Of a stretch of 64,000 bases of DNA, positions 39,960 to 51,500 are shown piece after piece. The translations under genes and the position numbers were made by a program. The notes below the pieces were generated by a model, which saw only the letters and a program-made list of their open reading frames with translations, did no database searches and had not been told where the DNA came from. Location: the NCBI GenBank assembly GCA_037074765.1, contig JBAMDO010000056.1:481371-545370 (forward strand), read 5' to 3'. Within the stretch, counting starts at the first letter, position 1. Every line of letters begins with the position of its first letter. The DNA comes from Mansonella perstans (lineage: Eukaryota > Nematoda > Chromadorea > Rhabditida > Onchocercidae).

Positions 39960-40658
39960 CAACTAAACCAAAATACTTAAACACCCAAAATAACCCAATG
40001 TAATCCTGTATAATTGAAGATGATCTAATATGATATATGTTGATGAAAATATCTATGAGAATTAATTTTCCTGGACTGAAAATTGCACAAAGATGTCGAT
40101 GGGACAGTTCTGTTAAAGTACATAGTATTGAACGACGAAGATGACGATGTAAACTAACTCTATAAAGCCAAAGTCAATCAGTTTCTTCTTGCTAAAGCAT
40201 AAAATAATATTTACAGACATGACCCAAAAGTTAGGTAATAAAAAACAAAACTATGTTGGCGCCTGTTTTGCTCATTAAATTTAATGTGAAATATTTAACA
40301 AAGTAAATGACACTCAAATAGTAACATATTTTCTTGAAAATCATGAAAATATTAGCCAGAGCTAGTTCTAGGCCATAAAAAATAGTTATAATCGATGCAA
40401 ATGAATTAGATGTGAAAGCTCGTAGCAGAAAGCAGCTTGTGATTCGGCTTGGCTATCATGACCGTTTAAATTTATTTTTCTTAATTTTAAAAAAAATCAG
40501 GTTTTTTCCATATTTTTTCATGATTTAAAAAATTTAATATTTTATGAATTTTAACATTGTTTGAATTCAACCACTCTGTGAATTTTACCTGGCCCCATAT
40601 GGTTGTTATTCATTTTCTACCATATCTTAGCTCTTTGTTGATAATAAATGATAAAAAG
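39960..40658. repeat. Degenerate third copy of the long repeat
   Basis: Order and sequence follow copies A and B from their 25400-26100 part: a TAATCCTGTATAATTG...GATCTAATATGATATATG block, an AACGA-rich block, GGTTATAATCGATGCA, then the TTTTACCTGGCC and TTTCTACCATATCTTAGCT motifs. Many substitutions and gaps have accumulated. It stops at the left border of the receptor duplication. Confidence 0.7.
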
Positions 40659-40859
40659 AGAAATCATACTTCTACAATACTTTTGGCTCAAAAAGCACAC
40701 ATTTCAAAAAAAAAAATAAATTTAAAAATGTTTCAAGAGTGATTGAAATTTTTTTTAAAATAAAATCTGATAAAATTCCGTTTCCGTTTTCAAACGTTGA
40801 TTTAAAATAAATCATATGGCTCATCCAATACATCCATTCATTTTTTTCAACTGATAGGC

Positions 40860-41950
40860 CAAACCGTTCAATATTAATCTGATCGTTTATCAGAAAAAAT
40901 ATTTCTTATTTTACAATTCTCCAAAGAGCTTATAAATTTTTAGGCCTTAATGTTAGTTCATTTTTATTATTGTATATATAAATCAATGAATTGAATGTAA
41001 AAAATGGGTGGAGTAGTTTTACTGTTGTAAAGAAGTAGTTTACTCAGCCAATGAACCATACATTTAGTAATTCGTTAAATAAAAATTTTTGTTAATAAAA
41101 ATTTTGTTAAATAAAAGCAATGCTTAATTTTTAATAGGTAATTCTCTAAATAGTTAAGATTCTCGCAGACTTTAATATTATGCAAAGATTTAAAAGCATA
41201 CTGTAAAAAATATTATTGTAAAGAAACACTGTAAAGAAATGGTTTACTGAACCAATAGCTGATTGCCATTTAGTATTTATCTAATTTGTCAAATAAAACT
41301 ATCGCATATTTCATAATGGATATATAATTTTATAATATCTTCGATCATTTATGCCATATCACTAAAATCTCCTGCAGTCGCTAAAATAAAATTAAATCCG
41401 TCTTGTTCGCGCTACAGTATACACAAAAAAATTGAAGAGTTCAACTTAAAGATCACTATTGCTCAGTTTTTATGCAAAATCAGAAGAGGTTATGCAAGAA
41501 ATATAGTTTCTGTAATCACTTATAAAACGATCACAAAATCAAAAGCAACTCGTGATTCACCCCAAAATTAATCAGATGAATCATCGATTTCTTAAATTAC
41601 CAAATGTAATTTAGTTTATTAAATAAATTCTTCAAAGAGTTAATAAATTTATATGCCTTAATGTTAGCTCATTTTTTTAATTGTTTAGATAAAATTCAGT
41701 GAATTGAACTCATACTGTAAAAAATGCCGTTCTTACAGAACAGGAACGGTTCACTTAGCCAATAGACACATCCAGTTTAGAATTTACCTAACTTGTCAAA
41801 CAAAAATATCTCTTATTTTACAATTCTCCAAAGAGTTAATAATTTTACAGGCCTTAATTAATGTTGGTTCATTTTTATGGTTTATGGACACAATAAATTG
41901 AATGCATGCAGTGAAGAATGCTGCTGTAAGGAAATAGTTGTTAATGTTGG
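40860..41950. repeat. Degenerate tandem repeats downstream of receptor copy 1
   Basis: A unit of about 200-300 bases with the landmarks CTCCAAAGAG, GGCCTTAATGTTAG, a GAATTGAATG-AAAAAATG block, TTACTGAACCAATAG and ATTTATCTAATTTGTCAAA recurs about four times. The same array is present in unit 2 at about 53700-54790. It lies beyond the receptor stop codon and is not coding. Confidence 0.65.
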
Positions 41951-42534
41951 GAAATATTATTAATGTAAAGGTATCTGTGTATTTTGTAAAGTCCATCAGA
42001 TATTTTGAAAAAGTAATGAATGTTAGAAATGAGTATGGAAAGTGTTATATATTTTATCAACCTTATCAATCTTTCAACATTCATTTATTTGCGACATAAA
42101 ATATGATCTGAGCTCAATTTTATTTGATAAGTCTTTTTTTCGCATGCAAAAGATAAATTTAAATATTTATTATACAATAAAAATAATATACAATATTGCG
42201 CGTCGCATTCTCTGAAAGAATTGAAGCATTTCTGATGATCATTGCACAAAATGAGCTTTTATCAAAAACATGAAATAGAACTCTTCGAAATATAAAAATA
42301 AAATTTGAGAGAAAAAATTATGGCCATGGAAAAAATAAATTACAAATGTGCAACATAAAATTTTTTCTAAAAATGAATAGCTTATTCAATTCAAATAAAA
42401 TAAACTTGGAAATGTTTGATTTCAAAACATTTTAATAAAAAAATAAAATAAAATAAATTTATGGACATATTTTGGTAAAAAAAAATTAAAATGTAAAATT
42501 GCGTTCAATATCGCGAAATTAGCACAAATCAAAA

Positions 42535-45500
42535 TTATATCGATATTTCGTTTTCCGCGTGATAATAATCGTTTTGATAGGTTGTAATTTTGCTCGATTT
42601 TATTTCTTCTATCACTTCCACCGGTAAAGATTTGAACTGATTGTAATAATCGGTACCCATTTTGTCATTATAATATTCCGAATTTTTCAACAGCTCTGTT
42701 AAAAATATTATTTTAAAATATTTCAATTAGAATTTCTTTTTTTAAATTTTTAAATTTTACATTACATCAAGTGTGACAAATAAGATAAGAAGAAGGTTAA
42801 TTTAATGAATTAATATGAGCGTTAACTGACGTGATACAAATATTATAAAATGTAAAAGTATAACGAGGACGCCGTATTGGCTTCCAGGTGACTTACCAGT
42901 TTCACCATTTTCTCGCACAATAACTGGCGTGTATAACATTAGCTGTTTGTTATTTGGTACCAAGTAATTGCCTTCATCCATATTTAATTCTGCATGGCCA
43001 TCATATACAGGATCACTTTGATAACGTCCAGAATCGATGCTTCCCGAATCTCGTTGTACCAAAATATTCTTATAAAGATATTTCATTGCCTAAAAAAAAA
43101 AAAAGAAATAATAATAACTGATTTAAATGAAAGGATAGTTTTAATTAAGCATAAATTTAATATTATACACATCATATATCAGTTAATATTTCACATTCTT
43201 GAAAAAAAAAATCTTAACAATCTTTTCTTCTAACACTTAATAAAAAACATACCGAAGAAATTTGATAACAATATAATAATAAATCTCTTGCACCAAGCTT
43301 TTGTCGATGTTTTTTAAGATAATTCTTCAACCTTCCAAGTGGTCGCATTGGAGTGATAATTTGCATACCATCACTAAGGCATACACCAACTAATCGGAGT
43401 AAACATTCATGTCGCATACAAGCCATTATGCCTGCTTCTTGTAACATTTCCTGATGTGCTGTACCGCTAATATCATGAACTACTTTAATTGCTACTGCCA
43501 ATTTTTCACCACCAGTTTTACCTTTTGGCCACCAATAACCCTATAAACAATTAATTAAAAGTACACATTTCCATTCGAAGCAAACATTGAAATATTGATT
43601 ATAAGACTGATAGCTTAAACATAAATCTAGGCTCAAAATGAATTCATTTTCTAATAGTAAAAGTTATTTATTGATAAATATAACATCTCACTTTTTCATC
43701 GATATGATAAAATTCTGTGCAAATTGAGTTTAGCAAAAAATATTGTTTTGTTACGCGAACTTTTTTTTCTACTTTAAAGTTATTTCTAACTTGCAATAGA
43801 AAGTAAATTTGGGAAAGTAATTATTTTTAAGCCATAAATGTATTGATAAAATCATACCAAGAAAACAGTGCCAAATGCACCTTGTCCAAGTGATTGCTGT
43901 GTCTTTTCAAGATTTTCACTAGTAAAAATATAATGACTTGACATATTTGGCTGCATGGATGAATCTGTTTGTTCGCTTGGTAAGTTCATTTCAAGTTCTC
44001 TTTGATAACGTTTCTTATATTTTATGCAATTTATTGTGATAACCTAAAATGTAACTGGGAGTTTTGTTACAATTAAAACATTTCGTTTTTGGCAAATTTT
44101 TTCATTTCGAATTTTTTTTTTTAATGTAGAAATATTCCAATTTGATATGGAATTTAAGAAGTAATGTGTCATTAAACTTACAATGAAAGTGCCAAAACAC
44201 AAAATCAAAAATGAAAACCAATTTGAGAAAAATGTAATTAAAACGAAATATGAGTAAAAAAATCAACACGGAAGGGTTAATTTTTTTTCATATTTTCAGA
44301 CAAGAAATAATGAAAGAAATCTATTGCAAATATTGCCAGATAATATGAGGAGTTGTTAGAATAATGAAATTAAATTCCGAAAAAAACATTAATGTTCAAA
44401 GTAATCAGAAAAAGTATGTTATATTACCTTTTTCAAACAAGAGGTCAATGAAGGAATATGGTGTTTCTCATTTCGCTCGAACCAAAGAGATTCGAATAGA
44501 CTAAGACGTGAATTAGATTTGGGTCAGATAGAAATTAACAAGTAAAGAAATAAACAAACCCCTAAAACACCGGTAACAATAGCTCCACACAATGCACTGA
44601 TTATGATTATGTATATTTGCCTGAAATGAATTACTTTCTTAGGAATTTCATGATATTTTCAGTAGCAAAGTTTATTATTTCCGGAATACTTTGAAAGACT
44701 GCAAGCATTGTTTGACTACAAAGATTTCATTAAGCAAAACAATTTATATTATATATTATTTCAAAAAAGACAAAGTTTGTAACCTTGTTTCGAAAAGTTT
44801 TGAATCAAGTTTCGCTGGATTTCCCGGAATCGCTTGAAGTTCATCATTTGAAGTTTTACAGATTTTATCACTCGCTTGAAACGGATAACCTTCCGGACAT
44901 TGTTCCACGCAAATCTAACGAATAAATTTCGGTAATTGGACAAAACATAGATTTATCGATCCACTGGGCTACTAATTGGAAGAAAATAAAATTTGAATTT
45001 GATAGGTTGGACGGATCGGATTTGTTGATCAAAAATGTAATAAGAACTTTTTTGATTTTAGGAAAAGTACGAACCAATTTATCGTCTTTTAAAATACCAG
45101 CTTTGGCACATCGTGTACAATTTTCAGAGCTAGGACCTCTGCAACCCATTGATAGGTCACATAGTTCATTACATCGTTCACATTCACCGATACTATACTC
45201 TGTTTTGGGTCGTACCATAAATGAATCACTGAATAATAATTTTATTACTGCTAAATAACACTTTATAAACCGCCAAAATTTTAAGTAAATGAGGTCTAAG
45301 ATCTACAGATGAAATATTTTAAGTAAAGTCCATAAGCATAAAGTAACTTTTTGCACTCCATTGTGCAGTAATCGCCTTTGGAGACAGATTTCGTTAGATA
45401 ATGCGAACATTTACAATTATGCTCCTTTACAAATGGTCCGTATTCAGTACATTTTGAACATTCTTTACTACATTCATTGCATTCCTGAAAAAAGTCTATT

Positions 45501-48500
45501 AAAAATTTCAGGAAATATTTGAAAAACATATTTTGGAATCTATTTCAAATATATGCTATTACATTGTAACATGGAAAAGTTTAAGTTACAAAATGAATTT
45601 TCACAAAATGTTACTGGTACAAAAGTGCTACCAGTACTGTGGCATGCTACTGTAGCATGAGAGCTTAATTAATGTGGCAAAAGAGCTCAAGTTATTTTAC
45701 AAGTTTGTTTTTTAATTACAACCTTATCAGAAATCCATTTCGAAGTTATAATTTAAACAATATTTAAGGACTTCGAGGCCTTTTTTAGATCCATATTTCA
45801 AATACGATTTAAAACTGAGAAACAAAAAAGTTTGCTTCGAATAAATTTTGTAAATAAATTGCCATGCATGACTAAAATAATACTTTTACTCTACTTAACT
45901 CATTTAATCTTTACTTTAAAATTTCTTAGCGAACTTTTTTCGTTACTTTTTTAATTAACTTCATAAATAAACTCATAGAATTTAAAATGAAAAAAACTTA
46001 CGAGATCAGTAACAAGCGTTTCATTTGATGTTGCTTTAATATAGTAATTACTTAATCTATTTTCATGACATAGTCTTTCTTCTATTGAAAAGAGACCTAG
46101 ACATAAAAATTGTACGTTTTGTTCGTTAATACGTTGTGCATATTTGCATCTATTGCAACCATTTTTGCCTAACATATGACTTGGACCGGTACAACTGAAA
46201 ATTTCAAATTAGAAAAATTGAAAAAATTCTACTTTCTATTTATTTTTTTTGAAAAAAGCGCTTTTGAAAACATTTAATAGTAGTAGATAGTTTTGTAAGT
46301 AAAACAATTGCAATTTTAAAATTTTATAATTTAGACTGAAAATTTGAAGAAAAAGTCGAACCCAGAACCATAGCATACTCCACTGCATGGAAGACAATCT
46401 TTCCCATTGCTATAATGTCCATCTGGGCATTTTTCTACACAGTTATACCAACGAGGTGTGTGTATCCGAAAATTCTTGCACTCAGTGCAGTTTTCCGATG
46501 ACGGTCCCCAACAATCATTTCCATAACATTGCTCATGACATTTATTGCAGATTTTACCCATAACATAATATCTTAAAAAGCATTAATAGAATTTAAATTA
46601 ACAACTTAATCAATCCACGATTGATAGTAAAATTTTAGTGATAGTTATAAAATAACCTATCAAAAGGACACGTTCTGGAACATTCGCCATCCACACTCCA
46701 GTCAGTACATTCAATACACATCCTTGGTCCTGCGCCCCAACATCCATAAGTTTCAACACAATTATCATCGCAAAATTTGTTATTTTTAACTAAAAAAAAA
46801 ATACATTTGCAAATATTCATCAAGTAAAATAATTTGTGATTAATAGTAATCATTGCAAATATAACAGATTATAGCAATAAATATCTTACTGCAGTCTGGA
46901 TTGTTTTCCAATATTACTACTAAACGAGTAGTATCATTTATTTGCATGATTTCTTTCCAATAGTTTTCCAATGAATCAACATAACAAAGTTGTCCATTCA
47001 TTCCAATGTATACACGTCCATTTCGTATTCTTTTTAACGACCGTAATCCAAGTTCTTGTAAATTATCATTGCTACTAATTACTAATGAATATGTTGAACC
47101 ACTGAAATAATAGCATTTTTAAACTAGATATTTATCTTGAACTGTATTAATTCTTTAGGGCAATTATTTTCCTCCTTTAATTATATTTCAATTTTTACAT
47201 GCTTTAATTTAATCAAAAAATTTTGTGAAAAATTCACATTAGATGAAAAGGAAAAAAGATTTGTGCTAAAAAAATACAATTAGGAAAAAAACTTTACTAA
47301 AAATTCTCATTTCATTAAAAAAAAAAAAAAAAACTCGCAAAATATTGCTTACGTAAGTTTTCGCCCTTCAATGGTTGTCAAATTCCCAAGAAAGCTTAGT
47401 GATGATGGTGAATATTCACCAGCTTGAATATAAACATATTCGGTGACAATTTGTATATCTTTCAAAACTTCCAACATTTCAAGTGTTAATCCTGATATAT
47501 TTCTTGGTGATTCCCTGAAGATCTATTAATTCTTAATTTCTTCATATTTCAGCCATTTCAAAAGTTTTAATTAACTTATGAATGGAAACGACAGATGCAG
47601 AAGAATGACAATGCAATAAATCTAATTGAATTCGATTAAAATTTATTGCAATCTTCTTTTTGTTTTTGATTTATAAATCTCAAAAGTGTAAAATAAAGAT
47701 AAATGAAACAGAAAAAAGTAGCCAAATATACCCATCGGAAAAAAATTTTGTATGAGGTCTAAATTTGTTCCATGAAATCTGAATGAAGCCTTGGACAACT
47801 GTACAGCTTACTAAGCTTTCGATATTACTCGAATCTATTATTTCGTTCATGTGACAAACTAAAAAAAACTCCAAAATTGGATAAGTAAACAGTATTAAAT
47901 CCCAGTTAAGGTATTTTTACAATATAATAAACAGTATCAGTTATAATTATTGTACTTCCATGAGATGACATTAGACAATATCTATCCTAATTATGGTATT
48001 TCTGTATTAAAAGCAAACAATATCAACCTTGTTTAAGATATTATCATAAGACAGTAAATAGTATTAGTCTTAATTAAGGCACTTCCATAAAACAATGAGC
48101 AGTAATAATTAGTAACTAATATTAGTCCCAATTAAAGCAATCATTTCCAAAAAGGTGAAGTATTACTTTAAGGTCATTCCAAATAACATCCTAACAATCA
48201 TAAGAATGGAAATAAAGAAAATTTTTAGCGGAATATTATTTTGCATTTTCAAAATTTAAATTTTCATGCAGTCATTAAGCATTTAAGAAGTTAATTTAAT
48301 AATTGCACATAATTTTCACTACTAAAAAAATTTAATCATAAAAATTGCCATTTTTAAGGATAATCGCTGTAAAGTTTACCTCCTGGACATTTCCCAATGG
48401 GACATTTCTCACAAATTCGAGTATCTGCATCACTATCATGCCAGTAGCCTGGTGCACAGCGCGGGACGCAATACTCATCCTGGATAAGTGTGTGATCTGT

Positions 48501-51500
48501 AACAAGTATTGAAAAATTGATTCCGATAATTTTTATGATAATTTAAAATTTTTTATGCAGTGCAGAAAATTCTTCATTCATTTTCCCTCCCCAATTAAAA
48601 AACTGCAAAAAATTAATTAATTACTGAATTTTCTTTCATTCTTTAATGATTTATCTAGTTTTCTAACTTAACATTAACTCTAAATATCTATGAAATATTT
48701 CAAACATAAAAATGTAAATATTTTCTTTGAAAATGACTAATGAAACAGGTAAACAAGTTCCACATTTTTTTACAGAAACAAACCTGGACACTCCTTTACG
48801 CAATATCGGTCAAAGGTGTACCGTGGATTGTCATGTTTTACCTGTACTTTCTCTAGAAAATCATACCGCGTTAATCCATTACATTTACCCACACAATCTG
48901 AATCTTGCTCTAAATTAGCACAAGCCTAAAAATATTAATTGATTATTTATTAGTTATAATAAAAACAAAAAAAAAAATTGAAATGCATTGCTATTTATCT
49001 TACAGATAATTTTGAAGGAAATTTATCAAATACAAATTTATCAAATAATATTTAAATTAAAAAATTAACCAAAAACCAGCATTTTTATATTGCATAGAAT
49101 TTTTTTGAACTTTTTTTTAAAAAATTTTTCAAAAATTATTTTTATTCAAAATAATTTATTATGTGTTTTTTTTTTGCAAATGTTTTATTTTAACATTAAA
49201 TAATATTTTACGGTTTATCAAAAATAAGTATAAAATCACTGCGAAACGTACTAAAACTTTACTATTGTGAATATTTTTACGAAAAATTTTAAGCATTTAA
49301 AAAAAAATTGCAATAATAACGAACAACGCAAGCACTTTTGCCGTCACCGTAGCAACCTCCAGCGCATTCTTGGTTACAGCAAAGTATCGTGGTGTTACTT
49401 TTATGGCACATTTGTGATGGACAATCTGCTGGACATATTGCACGATATACTAAAATTAAGAAAATTTTTTTTTCAGCATTTTTTCTAAGCATATTCTAAA
49501 TCATTATTTTCATGTTTCAAAAATGATAAATTTTTGAGTAACGTCTGGAATAAAAATGATTTGATCAGACCTATTTGACACATATTCTCATTTGGTCCCC
49601 AACAACGATCACCACATTTTTTGCGCATACAGCATCCTTTTCTGTACATTTTTTGAAATTATCTTCAAATTGCAATCGTTTTTACTTGTTTTACCCATAA
49701 TCTAAATTTCTTTTTTGATTTTCAAATAGTTCTTTGAATGACCCATTGAAATTTTAATGGTAATACAGTGCCATAATTTTTTTTCAATTATTATATAAAA
49801 AATTTTAAATTATACTTCGTAATAGGATACAGTAGTATTCCAATTGCATAAATATGGATTATTCAGCAGTACTATATCACCTCGCTGAACACCTAAATTA
49901 TAAAAACATTTTTTCAAATTATATCATCAAATAGTTTAAACGTTGCAAAATATGCAAATAATCTTTTTCATTCTTTTTTTTTCAGTAAATTGAAAAAAAA
50001 GAACTAAGAAATATATTGAGTGACGGTGATGATACATTAGCTAATTTAATTGGTAATTTAAAACTTTACTTCTTAATTTTGGCATATTGACATATTTTAA
50101 ATTTTTATTATGGCTTATATCTATTGCTGCTGTATTATCATGTTGCATATCACCCCAAATTATTTCCAAATTTCGTAGCGTAATTCGTTCGAATTCGTTT
50201 TCATAGATCAGTAGATAACCCGTAATCTAAAAATTGCTTACGAACAAAAATATAAGATATATGTAATTGTAATTTGAGCAAGTATCAAATTTTTGGCTTG
50301 AATTTTATTCGGATTAATTTATTTGAATAGGCTAGAAACTCAAAAACTCAACGAGCACTCGAAAATCATAAGAAGGGCAAGGAACTGTTAGTCATGATGT
50401 TAGTTAGATCAATTAGATCAAAAAGAGATCAAATTCATTTCTGAAACCAATGTTATGAATTCTATGCCAAGTTTAGTGAATTGTAAATAAACATTAGTTG
50501 ACTGTTCCATGAGAAAGAAAACCGCTATATGGACTTCTAAAAATTTTACGAAGGAAAATCATTGATCAATTGTTAATGAGACATGAATCATAATAGGGAC
50601 CTGTTGAATATGATCTAAAAAACTGAAAAATTCTTCCGGATCAGCTCCATTCAGATCTTTCGCTGTAATGTAGGTTATTTCCAGATTTCCATAAAGTTTA
50701 GTGCAATTCTGATGTATTCTTTTAAGCAAATTAATTCGATTCTCGACATGCAGTTCCGGTCGACTTTCATCCATTCCAAAGCAAACTAAAATTACGGAAA
50801 ATAAATTATATCTCAAGGACTGATTGCTTTTATAGGTTATAAATCTATTTTTTTACCTGCTTTTTTCACCTTTCATCCTGAAATACAGTCTAAAGCTTGG
50901 ACTATGAAACTTCATACCTAAAATAATTTAGGAGAAGGTAATATTCTTTCCTAAATTATTTATAAAAATTTATTTCTTTAATAAACGTTTGCAAAAATCA
51001 GCATTTTCAGGACGTACATAAAGTATATAAAAAGATAATAAAATTAAATAAAGTATATATGTATATTATATAGTATATAATAAAATTAAACAGATACAAT
51101 GAGAAATAAAAATGATAATAAATTTGCACTTTTACAATCTTAAAGACATCCCGTGAAAAATTTTGTCGTTAGGAATGTAAATAGAAATTTTAATTATTTG
51201 AAATGTTAGCTTTTGTGGATGAAAGAAAAAAAAATTTGGTATTAGTGAAGCTAAATAAAACGAGAAATTTTACAAAATTTTTTTTTTTTTGGATATCCTA
51301 ATTCAGGTAATTCAGGCAAACATAAAATTAACAATAGCAGTAAAATGTTAATGTTTCCGTTGAGAGACCGTAGAATGATCCCAAAACAGTGTCATGGTAA
51401 ATTTTCAGAAAAGATCAAATTTGTGTGGATTTGCTGCAAAATAATTAACTTTGAAATATTTCTTACATTTTGGAAAATGAGGAAAAAAAGATTTTTTGTC

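Noticed and set aside
41704..41996. Paired frames of about 65 codons present in both duplication units (also at 54544-54836)
   Set aside because: They are kept identical only because the units are recent duplicates. They lie in a degenerate repeat array and lack recognisable features.
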